Notes under the pieces: model-generated
The model's input: the letters and a program-made list of their open reading frames with translations, nothing else
The model's database searches: none
Told to the model about the DNA's origin: nothing
Made by a program: the position numbers and the translations under genes
Part shown: piece by piece, positions 35,101 to 46,269 of the stretch
How positions within the stretch are numbered: the stretch's first letter is position 1
Layout: each line of letters begins with the position of its first letter
Assembly: GCA_019059635.1 (NCBI GenBank)
Contig: JAGVRJ010000001.1
Coordinates: forward strand, 3,534,001-3,598,000
Source: Proales similis
Lineage: Eukaryota > Rotifera > Eurotatoria > Ploima > Proalidae
Reading direction: 5' to 3'
Length of the DNA: 64,000 nucleotides

Positions 35101-38100
35101 GATCGAACAGGTGGACGTGCACGTTCTGGGCGGCACGCCCATGCACAACCTCCTCTCCGCCTGTCTCAGTCTACTCAAGAGCCTTCTCTCGCTCGTTCTG
35201 CTCTCATGTCTACTGTATGCATCGTCGGCAAGCGTTCTGACGCCCGGCGAGTTGAGCAAGTCGATTGTGTTCTCGCTGTATATCGCGCTACTTGTGGTCA
35301 CCGCCTACTTGCTGAGTCGGCAGTCGAGCGATATCTTGCTAACTCTTCAAGCGTTCAGACAACTGATGCCGGCCTCCAGACCCGCCCGACTACCGAGCCC
35401 GGTGAAGCAGGACAACAGCATTGAGATGCAAGCAATCAAAAGCAAGGAACGAGCCGAGTCGGTCGCCTCGAGTCGCAAAGAGAACGACTACGTGTCCATA
35501 GTCGACTCGGACACCGTTTACGAGTCGACCGGAACGGGCGGTGCAGAAAAAAACGACTCGGCCGAGAAGAACTCTGAGAGTCTGGCTCAGATCATGGGCG
35601 CCGGCGCTCAAGCGTTTTCACTCAGTCAAACAAACGAGCTGCATTTTAAACAGAAAATCTACAACATCATAATCGAACGAGCTCAGTGCGACGTGCTTGC
35701 CAGCTTCTTGCTGCTCATATTCGTGTTCGCCCTGCACGTGAGCACCTTGTTCAGTGTGATGCATCCACTTTTGGACCGGATTCTATTCGCGACTGCAATC
35801 GTCATCGGTGCGCTCAATCATTACCTGCTGCCACAGTTACGACTCGAAAATCCCTGGTTCATATTCGCGCGGCCTCTCCTCATGCCCAAACACTGGAAGC
35901 TGTTTGAGCCCGAAGGCTTGGCTCATCTCGAATGGTACGAGATGGTGCATCTGGTGCTCGGATCTGTTGAAAAGTACGCTGTCAATGTGCTCGTTTTGGT
36001 CGCTTCGGTGAGCGCCTCGACTCCGACCGTATTCGCCAAATTCAACTCAATTGACTCGACCGGCCTGTTGGCGAGCCTGCTGACCACCCTGTGGGCACTG
36101 AAGCTGCTCAGACACTCGTTTTGCCAGCCTCAGCGCCAATATCAAATTTACCTGGTCGCCGTTCTCTTGCATTCGTTCGACATGAGCGGTCACTCTGAAT
36201 GCATTCTGCTCGATTTGTTCGTTGTTTGCTGGTGCCTGGACAAACTTCGATCGTTCATAGGCAAGCTTCAGTTTGTCTATGTCTACACTGCGCCCTGGCA
36301 GTTGCCGTGGGGCTCGGCGATGCACGCGTTCGCCCAGCCGCTGGCCGCACCACACAGCACTCTGCTGCTTCTGCAGAGCTTCTTGGCCAGTCTGATCGAT
36401 GCGCCGCTGATGCCTCTGATGGGCTCGGCCATATTCCTGCTCTCGTACGTGCGGCCGGTAAAATTCTGGGAGAAAGCGAGCCGCACTCGGCACACAGACA
36501 ATTCGAACACTCGACTGCAGGCGCAGTTCGAAGCGACCTCGTCAGACAACGAGAACTTGAACGCCATCTTCTACGAGCATTTGACCAGTGTACTGCAGCA
36601 GTCGCTGTGCGGCGATCTGATGCTCGGCAGGTGGGGCAACGTGCAGAGCGGCGACTTTTACATTCTCTCCTCCGACTACTTGAACTGCATGGTGCATATA
36701 ATCGAGCTGGGCAACGGCTTTGTGACGTTTCAACTGCGCGGTCTGGAGTTCAAGGGCACCTACTGTCAGCAACGCGAGCTGGAGGCAATCACCGAAGACG
36801 TGACGGACAACAACACGTGCTGCTGCTGCAAACTGGGCCATCTCAGCAACATGCTGTCGTTCAACGCCGCGTTCGGCCTCGCTTGCATGGCCTGGTCGGT
36901 CGTGGCCAAGAAGTACGTCGTGGACGCCTATCGAATAGTGGACAACGATCTCTCGCTGATAGTCAACTTCTACTCGCTTCGTCGCGCGCTTGTCGATCTA
37001 TTCGTTAAGAGCGCCCTCTTCTACGCGTTCAAAAGCGGCCAGATCGCTCGCTGGTCCAGCTCGAGTAAAATAGAAGAACGCCTGGACGAGATCAACGACG
37101 CCTATGTGGAACAGGACGCGTGTTTCGACTCGAATTTAAACTTGGATTACGACAACTCGGCTCGGGGCCTCAGCTACGCGAAATTTGTCAAGAACTACAG
37201 CCGATGGATAGGCCAGTGTCGCTCCAGTTTCGACCGCGCCAGCGAGCCAGACGAGCAAAAAAGCGAGTCTGTGCGCCGCTTTTGCTTTGTGCTGTCTGTT
37301 GCGTGCAGACGGGCACTGCTGGCCGCTTGCTCTGGCTCGGTGCCCGGCCACGGCTCGACGACTGCGCAGAGCATTGCGCGTCTAATGCTCAATCAGTCGA
37401 ATGCGTCCACGTCGAGCAGTCCTCTGCCGCCTCCGCTCCCGTCCGACTCACAGTCGACTGGCCTCAATCCGGGCGGACAGCAAGAATGGGACTTTTTGAC
37501 GTCGTTCCAGCACGGCTTCTACACTCTGTTCAAAGGCGACGTTCGCATTCAACACCCGAACGACGAGTGGCTCTTTGCCGAAATGGACATATTCAAACGT
37601 GTCATCATACCGGCCGTTCGAATGGGCCTTCGTCTGCACTACGATCACTTTCAAAATGAGACGTGCGACGACAAGGCGCTGTTCAACAACCTGAACCAGT
37701 TCGAGACCGAGTCGGTGATTTCCTACGAGCGCGATCCGGTGTGGAGATACGCCGTACTCAACAATGTGAAATCGCTGCTCTCGCTGCGGCACTTGTTCAC
37801 CGACTACTCGGACCAGTACAAAGTGGTCATGCTGAACAAATCGTTTCTCTCGTTCCGCGTCATCAAGGTCAATCAAGAGTGCGTGCGAAGTTTCTGGGCC
37901 GGTCAACAGCACGAGCTTATCTTTCTGCGCAATAAAAACCAGGAGCGCGGCAGCATCCAAAACGCCAAGCAAGTGCTGCGCAACATCATAAACTCGTCGT
38001 GTGACCAGCCAATCGGATACCCGATTTATGTGTCGCCATTGACCACCTCGTACTCGAGCAGCCACAACCAAGTGAAGCGTCTACTCGGCGAGCACCTCAC

Positions 38101-38281
38101 ATTCAGCTGCTTGTACAACTGGGCGCTCAGACTGCTTCAGCAAATAAGACAGAACTGCACTAACGACTGTTCAGGAAGCGCTTACGAAGACGGCCTATTC
38201 CAGCCGGCTACTGCCCAACCACCGGCGCCGCCGTCAGTGGCCTACTCGGCTCGTCGAGAGGCGACCACCATTGCGAGCTGA
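32147..38281 (+). CDS. PCNX: Pecanex, large multi-pass membrane protein
   Basis: Orthologue of the pecanex family, ER-resident multi-pass proteins that affect Notch signalling in flies. One uninterrupted exon of 2,044 codons. The start is typical ([33 protein letters not shown]-like block, split here as [14 protein letters not shown] and [15 protein letters not shown]), with two membrane helices by residue 85. Residues 90-810 are long, Ser/Arg/Glu-rich and low complexity, with an almost purely acidic run near residues 640-675. A central bundle of about ten membrane helices follows (residues 840-1430), then the conserved C-terminal pecanex domain from about residue 1460 ([30 protein letters not shown]-like [42 protein letters not shown]). 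Human PCNX1 is 2,341 residues. The absence of introns over 6.1 kb stands out against the multi-exon neighbours. Confidence 0.95.
   Translation: [2044 protein letters not shown]
34096..34160 (+). repeat. Acidic low-complexity (GAC/GAA)n run in pecanex
   Basis: Imperfect GAC/GAT/GAA/GAG triplets encode about 20 consecutive Asp/Glu residues inside the pecanex coding region; a likely site of length variation. Confidence 0.85.
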
Positions 38282-38864
38282 TCTTCTTCCACTTGGCTTC
38301 CTCGCCTCTTCCACACACTTTTTCCACTCGTCGCCAATTATTTCCGTTCTTGTTGTTTTCACTCGCAACCATTTCCTACTCCGATTAATCCATGTGGACA
38401 TTTATAGAGACATATATATATTTTATATTTAAGGATATAAAAAGTGTTCAAAGAGAAACAGTTCCGACCATTCATTCTGGCACCGAACGCAGACGTTCAG
38501 TTGTTCTGGCGTCTGCCTCTCTCTCTCTCTTTTCGATTGTTTTGCTACGTTTGTTTACATTTGCAGTCCACTTGTTCGAAAGAAATTTCTCTCTCTCTCT
38601 CTTTCTATCTCTCTCTATCTTTCTATCTCTCTGTTGGCTACGAATAAACCACCGAATGAACCGGAGCTGAGCTTTCGAATTACACGTGCCTGGGCAGTCG
38701 TAAACAATGCAGATTTATTTCATGCCGAGTAAAATGCTTTTTGACAGTTTGTTTAAATTACAAAAGAATGAGAACAAGAAATGAGAGTGAACAGAAAAAA
38801 ATTGTCATGCATTTGAAAAGAGATTAATGAGCTGGTTTGAGGAGATTGACGAGCTGTCTGACGT
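38282..38864. other. Convergent 3' region pecanex / Rac
   Basis: 580 bp of shared 3' flank. It contains CT-rich microsatellites at about 38516-38531 and 38589-38632, and an A/T-rich stretch at 38400-38450 (TATATATATTTTATATTTAAGG). AATAAA near 38643 could serve pecanex. No coding signal. Confidence 0.6.
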
Positions 38865-39509
38865 CTACAGCAGATGGCATTTGGTCTGTTTGGCGATTTT
38901 GGGAACGAGAACAGCGCGAATAGCTTCTTCAAACACCTGATGCAGGCCCTTTTGAGTGAGGGCCGAGCACTCGACGTATGTGTAAGCTTTTATCTTTTTG
39001 GCCAGTTTGACGCCCTGCTCGCGTCTGACCGGAGCCATGCCTTGTTTCTGCAGCAGCTGCAGTGTGTTGGTGTCGTCTCGCAAGTCGATTTTGGTGCCGC
39101 AGAGCACGACCGGCGTGTCTGGGCAGTGGTGCCGAATCTCCGGCATCCATTTGTTGGTCACGTTTGTGAACGTGTTCGGGCTAATGACACTAAAGCAGAC
39201 GAGGAAGACGTTGGTCTGTGGATAGGAGAGTGGCCGCAGTCGGTCGTAGTCCTCTTGGCCGGCCGTGTCCCAGAGGCCGAGGCTCACTGTTATGTTGTCG
39301 ACCACCACTGTGGAAGTGTAGTTGTCGAATCTGACCGCAATGCTGCGTTTAACGGTTCGAACCTCTACAACTGCATGATGTGCTTTTACTTACACTGTGG
39401 GCAGGTACTCTTCAGGAAAGTGGTTTGTCGTGTAGGATATGAGCATGGATGTCTTGCCTACAGTGCCATCACCCACAATTACCAGCTTGATCGGATAGTA
39501 TTGGCTCAT
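38865..39509 (-). CDS. Rac-family small GTPase (Rac/RhoG/Mtl-like)
   Basis: Rho-family GTPase controlling actin dynamics. Two exons, 39509-39394 and 39330-38865, 193 residues. P-loop GDGTVGKTS (Thr where Rac1 has Ala); effector loop [30 protein letters not shown], a Rac/RhoG/Cdc42-type string; [19 protein letters not shown]. It ends in the CAAX box CHLL, predicted to be geranylgeranylated, but the polybasic stretch before it is weak (PKIAKQTK). The single intron falls after PTV, a position common in Rac genes. GTVGKT and [14 protein letters not shown] resemble Mtl/MIG-2 and RhoG at least as much as Rac1, so I leave the paralogue open. Confidence 0.92.
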
Positions 39510-40866
39510 TTCCGTGTGCCGTCGGCCGCTCAGTATTGCATTTAATTTAACTGCACTGGCTCGATCTAGATTCTGAACAGAGTGCGCAACTATAACAAAG
39601 CAAAGTAGTGGCCAAAAGCAGTTAATCTTCTTAATCTTTAATGGAGCCGGGTCGTGCGCGGCTTATTGTGAACGCCATGGCCAATGCTCATTATAGCAGC
39701 GCGCCATAATAAGTAATTCGCCTGTCCGCTTGGACATCTGCGACTATCAATTTGTCTGACTTGACTTGGGCTAATCGCGCACAGCAGCCTCGCATTTACG
39801 AGCAGCCTGTCTTTCTCTTCTTCTCCGCTCGTCTCATGCGCAGGCTATAAATCGAGCGCCAGATGAAAAGAACAGGACTTGAGCGAGTGCAGCACAGCTG
39901 CTGCAGCAATTCCAATCGGCCTCTGTTCAATGTAACCGAGTAAATCTAAAACTTCAGTCCTGAGTTCGACTAATGGCCAAAGCGGGCGCTATTTCAAGCA
40001 AGCACTCAAATAGGGGCCGATTGAAGCTGCTAGGCTGCTTAAATAAAACAGAGAGGTGCTCGATAATTGAATGAGCAGTTCGCCCACTGGCTTAGGCTAA
40101 TCGGACAATTGAGTCTAGCAGACTCTTATTAGTTGCATTTGGATTGGACCGCGAGTAGCCTCTTAGATAGGGCAGGAATGCGGACCTTAATCCCAATTTG
40201 CTTATGAGCCGATCGGCCGCGTGGATTATCTCTTCTGCTCGACTACTGTATCCGAGCAGTAGTGGCCACAAGTACTCGCAAATCGAATCGATCAAAGAAG
40301 AGCGGCCAGGCGCAGAAATCATCGACCGCGAGATGCCTGCTGTTTTTATTAATGATCTGTTGCTGAACCTATCAGCGCTCTTACGGTCAATTTAACTGGT
40401 CAGAGAAATGGGCAGAGGGAGGGAGAGAGCGACCTAGGGAGCAAATGAGGCTCGGACGTAGAAATTGAGTGTCAACAGCATTTGCCATGTTGATCTGCTC
40501 TTGACGAGAGGCAGATTTCGCCTTTGCGCTGCTATTTGCGTGCGTTTCTATGAGCTGCGCGCCGAGTTTTATAATCAAAGCCTAAAATCAAGTTGAGAAT
40601 GAACTAATTTCGTTGAAAATAAGACTAGAAAGCAGCGCAATGCCGAATCAAGCACAGAAAGCGTTCATTGCACAAGTGAACACAAACACACGCCATATGA
40701 GCCCGTACACGCTAATGGAGCAGACTCTTTGCAGCTACGCTCATCACCATCATCTTGATCATAATTTGAATAATAATCCAAAAACGCTTTCTTTCGGACT
40801 GCGTTGGAAGCTTGTCAGCCCAACTGAGCGTTTGAGTTCTGTTTCAGATTTAATTTGAGATCAACG
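39510..40866. other. Divergent intergenic region Rac / UQCR11
   Basis: 1.36 kb with no supported gene. On the minus strand, a 76-codon frame at 40322-40092 follows a GTAAGAG...CAGCAG pair that could be an intron, but all frames are closed before that donor and the peptide has no signal sequence or family match. Otherwise it is unique sequence. Confidence 0.45.
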
Positions 40867-41108
40867 ATGAGCTCCGGCGGTATCTTGAGCAAATTTGTGG
40901 GCGCGCGACGAGTCGAGCAAACACGACTGTGGTAAGTTGCAAATCATGCGCCTCGAAAGAAAGAAAGGCTCAAGTTGTGGACCAAAGGTCGCCAAGTCTG
41001 GGACGCTATCTGGCCTCTTTTGCCGTTGTCGGACTATTTCTGACCGAGTGGCGAGTGATTGCCGAGCGCATACCTTACTACGGAGGCAAGTTCAAGAACG
41101 ACGAGTAA
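40867..41108 (+). CDS. UQCR11: Cytochrome bc1 complex subunit 10 (UQCR11-like, 6.4 kDa)
   Basis: Small single-pass subunit of mitochondrial complex III. Two exons, 40867-40931 and 40988-41108, joined in phase 2 to give 61 residues. The C-terminal half reads RYLASFAVVGLFLTEWRVIA then ERIPYYGGKFKNDE, which aligns with the human ending WATDWRLILDWVPYINGKFKKDN: one hydrophobic helix, then the TEWR/TDWR motif and the GKFKxD tail. Length matches the family (about 56-60). The intron is 56 bp (GTAAGT...CAAAG). Easy to miss because neither exon is a long open frame. Convergent with ANKFY1. Confidence 0.82.
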
Positions 41109-41408
41109 AGGAGTCCACTTGAGCGGCAGCTTCGCTTCACTTTACCGCCGTTTTCAACTCCTCTTTTTCTGTCCCTCTTTCTATTGAACCAGAAATATAT
41201 AAAATTGCGGAATAAAAATCGAATTTATTTTGCGACTGTGGAATCGACTGCTGCGCGAATTCTAATCGAAACGGAGCTGTCACTCTTCTTCACTTGTCGT
41301 GGCAAATCACAAACAAGAGGAGCGGAATCAAAGAGGTCAACACGGGGCCAGAAGAGAAGAGGAGCTGTTGAATTTGAAACAAAACTTGGCGAGAAACAAG
41401 CAGAAAAC
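41109..41408. other. Convergent 3' region UQCR11 / ANKFY1
   Basis: 300 bp holding both 3' UTRs. GGAATAAAAATCG at about 41210 supplies an AATAAA for UQCR11. Nothing else seen. Confidence 0.55.
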
Positions 41409-44400
41409 TCAAATGGATCCGACGGCACCAGCGGTCAACACTTCAAAGCACGTGTCACATACTCGCACTGGTTTCTGCAGATTGAACTTTAGAATCGAAA
41501 TCTCCTTCTCAGAGCACTTTTTGCACAGCACTCGTCCGCAATGACGGCTTTTTAAGTAGAGCAAGGAGTTAGTGAGGCGGCCTTTGTTCGAGTTGGCGGC
41601 GACTCACCAGTGATGCTTTCGGTTGGTGAAACCGAACTTGCCTCGGCACTCGAGACAATAGTCGGCCTCAACCCACGGCGACTCTCTGCTCAGCTTGTCG
41701 AGCAGATTGAACATGAGCTGCTTGGTCGCCACTGGATGGTTGAATATTGAGCTTCCCTCGTCATTGTAGGTGCCAATGGCTGCGCCGCATTTAACCAAAC
41801 TGCGGCAAAGGCGCCCATTGCCGTTCTGGTAGGCAAGAAGCAACGCTGCGTCCATTATTTAGGTGAATTAGACCGGGCCCGGGTCGGGTCGAGTCGACGC
41901 TCACCTGTGTTCCCTTGGCAATCTTTCTGGTCAAAGTTAAAATCCGCAATGGCAGTTAAAAACGCCTCCAGTATGGCCTCTGAGTTATCTTTGCCATGCA
42001 CGGCCAGCAAATGGATCGGCGCCATTCCCCTTCATTCGTTCATTTCACTTGGTTTGTAGCGGGCAAATAACTAGCCGGCCTCTTACTTGGCGTTCAAAGG
42101 GTAAACATCAACATTTGAGTTCTTGAGCAACACTTCAACAATCGGCAAGTTGGCCTGTTGAACAGCGATGTGCAGAGCTAGAGGCAACGAAATCAGCCTT
42201 TGAATGAGACCCGCGCCTGATCGACAGCTTACGGTTATTGCCGGCCGAGTCTAGAGCGTTGAAGTCGATGCCGTTTTCGATGAGCACATTGGCTATGGCC
42301 ACTGCTGAACTGTGAGCACATTCAGCGACTAAATGCAGGGCGTTCTTCTTCCCTTTGGTGGTCTCATTTATGCTCGCGCCGGCCAATATCTGAATAAGAG
42401 CTCAACTGAGTCTGGTGTCTGCCAAGTTCAGCGGTAGTGAAAATTACCAGATTGCGCAGAATAATCTCCGAGCCGGCCTCCACAGCCAGATGCAGCGCTG
42501 TTTTGGCCTGCGAGTCCTTAACCCGCGAGTTGATGTTCACATTGACCGCGATCAATGCCAACACGGTCTCAATGTCCGAGCTGCTCACAGCTGTGTGCAG
42601 GAAGTTCCGGCCTCGTGAGTCGGTCTAAGGTTCAAAATGCGTGCAAGTTCACTCGGCTTTCTCTCTAAATGTTCTGACCTGTTCGGCTGCGTTCGCATCT
42701 TTTCGCAGTATGCTGCTGATTGCCTGGCTGTTCTTGCCCTGAAGTGCAAATGCGAATGCAGTCTGTCCGTCGTGGTTCTTCAAGCCAAGCGAAATCTCTG
42801 GCTGCTCAAGCAGAATCTGCACCAAGTTCGAATGATGATTTAATATGGCAAGATGAAGCGGTGTGTTTCCTTCAAAGTCCTTGAAAAGCGCAAATTGTTC
42901 TGTTTTGGCAATTTTCAATTGGCCGTGGAGAGGCAAGGTCTAACCTGTGAATTGAGCTCGCAGTTGGCATCCACCAGAGCGCTGACCACTTTCTCCTGGC
43001 CCCATGTGCCTTAAGATCGACTTGAGTTAACTTGGGTCGGTCTTGACGAACAGCCGGTCACCTACAAGCGAGGTGAAGTGGCGACATTTTGTCTTTAGCC
43101 TCGTCCGGAGTCTCTCCATTCGGTCCCGGTCTCCTTGGGCTGTTGACATCACAGCCACTGTCCGCAATTTTTTTATTTTGTTCAATTTTATTTAACTGCG
43201 AGCGAGCCGACTCTGGTCACCTTTTAATGAGAAAGACGGCCACTGCTTCATTGTTTTCATCGATTGACCGGTGCAGCAGAGTTTGCTCGCAGCCGTCCGG
43301 CCCAGGGCCCCATTGGGTTCGATCGCAGCCGTGGTTTACCTGAAAATCGCTTATTCAATTGAGTGCGGTGCTAGACAGCGGAACAGAGTCTGACCAGAAT
43401 GGCGGCCACGTCTTCCTGGCCCGTGTCAAGTGCGGTCCACAATGGCGAGTTTCCTTCCGAGTCCAGCACACTGAGATCGGCGCCACGGCGACAAAGATTC
43501 TCGACCACCAACGGCAGGTGACGTTTAACAGCAAGCTGCAGTGCGGTCAAGTGTTCGGCCGTTGATCTAGCGCAATCAAAGATAGAGACAGAAGCTGGCT
43601 CGCAGGCGGTTCGAATCAAGTCACCTGAGCTCTAGATCGACGCCTTTCTCCAGAAGGAACAAAGCGGCGTCAGTGCATTGACGAATGATTGCTTGATGTA
43701 GCAGAGGCATGTTCTCGTGGTCAGTGATGTTCACGTCGGCCCCATGAGCTAGCATTCAAGTTAAACATTTGAGAGGAAAGAACGTGCAGATTTGAGCAGA
43801 AACCAATGAGTCGGTCGGCGAGTTGAAGTGACTCGTTCCACAAACTGATGCTCAGAACTGACTGTCCGTCGGCGTCTTTTAGATTGAAATTGGGCGCCAG
43901 TCTGTCCGCGCCGAGTTGTTCTTCAAAATCGATCAGGTCAGCTGACGTGAGAGGCCTGTCTGAACAAGAGCAAACCCTTGCGTTTGAAGAACAAATCCAA
44001 GAGATTGTCGAAGCCATTCAAAACTGCCTGGTGCATCGGAGTGAGTGAATGTTCGGCCTTTGATGTCTGTACGTTCGGATTGGCATCCATTTCGAGCAGC
44101 TTTTCCGTGAGTATTGTCATCCCATTGGCACAAGCCAAATGCATTGCGGTCTCGTTCTTCACTCGGACCAAGTGATAAAAGCGAACTCGAGCTGGAGAGA
44201 GAGAAAGATTCGACCTACCTCAAAGTTCTCAACGTCAATTTGAGCGCCTTTCTCGACCAAGAACACGGCCGCTCGTTCGAGCGCTTCTCTTGCACACAAA
44301 TGAAGCAAAGTGTCGCCGCTGTTCGAATCGATCGAGTTCAATTCACATCCCTTGACAATCAGCTGGTTGGCAATCGACTCTTGGTCGCCGAAATCGCCTG

Positions 44401-46053
44401 TCGATTGATGTCTCTTAATTGCCCCTCTACATCCAACTTGGCCTCTCCAGCCTACCCAATCGTTCGGAGTTTTTCAGTGCCAACCACAAAGGACTGCTGC
44501 CATCCGAGTTTCGAACGCTGAGATCGGGCTCGGCAAGCGCGAGAATCTCTTTGATGAATTGACGATTGTTGGCGTCGATGGCTGCATGCAGCACCGTGTT
44601 GCCGCTCTTGTCTTGTTTGTTTAGATCCACTCGTCCTGAAGATAGGACGCATCGCACAAGTCCGATCATCTCCTCGCTCAGACGGTCCATCTCGGCCAGC
44701 AAGAATAAGGCCGTCTTGCCATCGGTCACCTGCTGTGTGTTGGGCGAAATGCCGTGCTCGACCAGAAATTGTCCGGAGAAGGCGTCGTCTTTTAGGAAGC
44801 GAATCGGACCAATGCTATCAAATGGAATTCAAAAGGGCCAGAAAGCTACTCACCACGATCGACGGCCAGGTGAAGCAGACTCCGGCCGAGATTGTCCGCT
44901 TTGTTCACGTCCGCCTTGTTCTTGACTAGATTCTCGGCGATGCTCTCCTGTCGGCTGCTCAATGCCAGGTCGAGCGGCAACACTTGCTGCTCGTCGAGCT
45001 CGTTTAGTTTGATGTGCAGCTAAAAAGCGAATAGCTCCAAAGCGAGTCGAGAGCCTTGTCAGACAGGGCGAAAGTCATTACATTGGCGTCGTTCTCGATC
45101 AGAAAGAGGAAAACAACGTCCTCACGATGGGCTCTAATCGCAGCGTGAAGAGGATATTTGGTCTTTTGCTTGAACAAATCGAACAGCATCGGCGCCGGCA
45201 TCTGAGCGAAATCGTTCGGCGTAAAGTCGCTCCAGTGGCTGCTAATCAGCTCATTGCAGTAGCTCTTCAGCTTATTGGCCGCGATCTCCTCCGCGACTTG
45301 GTAGAACTTGATGCAATTCCTGACGCCGATGAACGCCAGCAGCCCCTCCTCGCATCTTGTTGCACACGTTTCAACGGATCTCTAGGCCGAGTCTGTTCTG
45401 GCACTTACTTTAACTTGAGCTCTTTCAGGCCGAAACGACTCGCTTGCTTCATCGTCTGCAGATAGAAATCTTCGCTGTTCTGAACTGCACTCTCAAGCTG
45501 ATCGGTGTAGACCCATTTCATGAGGCTATGACCAATGTCCTGCTGAACGTCTAAACGGCCGATTGAGATTCATTACTTGACGGAGCGCAGACACTCGAAG
45601 CAACTCACCTGACAGATCGAGCTCGCTCAGAGTTGACAAATCTCGTCCGTTCCAGTCGCTCGATCTCGCATCCAGAACAAACTTGTGCGCTTTGAGACGA
45701 GTATTGTCGCTCAGCTTCACCTCCAAGTCGCTTTAATTCAATTTCGTTCAATTGCGACGAGCGACGGGCAGCTTGCGCTTTTCACCTGTAGCGGCTGTTG
45801 TCGAACAAGCCGCCAATGCTCTTCAATAGACGATTCACGTAGTTCTCGGCGGCTGACTCGGCGCCGGCCGACTGACCGCCCAAAAGCAAATTGTACTTGC
45901 GCTCCAAGTCAGAGTGGCGGTTTTGTAGTTTGACGTATTCTTCTCTGAGAAGCGTCAAGTGCTTCTGCAGTTTAACTACTTCTTCTACCAGACACAGTTG
46001 AGATTGAGAAGAGAAGATATTTGGACTGGGTGACAGGTACCTTGTGCTGTCAT
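41409..46053 (-). CDS. ANKFY1: Ankyrin repeat and FYVE domain protein 1 (Rabankyrin-5)
   Basis: Endosomal Rab5 effector that binds PtdIns3P and acts in macropinocytosis and endosome fusion. Exon 1 is 13 bases (46053-46041, MTAQ), spliced to EEVVKLQKHLTLLREEYVKL at 45984; this recovers the family start (human MAEEEVAKLEKH). Order: coiled coil; BTB domain (KLSDNTRLKAHKFVLDAR); a BACK-like linker containing KTKYPLHAAIRAHREDVVFL; about twenty ankyrin repeats spread over many small exons (e.g. DLNKQDKSGNTVLHAAI, ADLSVLDSEGNSPLWTAL, TALHLAVEAGSEIILRNL, CRSLVKCGAAIGTYNDEGSS); and a C-terminal FYVE zinc finger with RKHHCRHCGRVLC after splicing at 41610. About 1,150 residues, like human (1,169), with some 20 introns. 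All FYVE Cys and the basic PtdIns3P pocket are present. Confidence 0.93.
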
Positions 46054-46269
46054 CTACAGATCGTATCGATGATTCTCCGACGTTAATCAAATTTCGGCAC
46101 TTTAATTCATTACAGAGCCGATTAAATCGCTCGTCCCATTCTCTACGCGGTCCGTGTCTGTGGTCTGCTCCATTTGGATCACATGACACGAAAATGCAGA
46201 ACAAACCGAAATTAAGGGCCAGAGAGCAAACGCATAGCAAGCGGGCCAGCATCCCTCCAATCTAACATT

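Noticed and set aside
39350-39362. GGTTCGAACC resembling a tRNA B box
   Set aside because: It lies inside the Rac intron with no A box or cloverleaf around it.
40092-40395. Possible small minus-strand gene or neuropeptide precursor (76 codons after a plausible intron)
   Set aside because: No signal peptide, no dibasic cleavage pattern, and all frames are closed upstream of the putative donor.
45782-46252. Long N-terminal extension of ANKFY1 beginning MLARLLCVCSL
   Set aside because: Splicing a 13-base first exon (MTAQ) to EEVVKLQKH reproduces the family start; the upstream frame covers the promoter and an intron.
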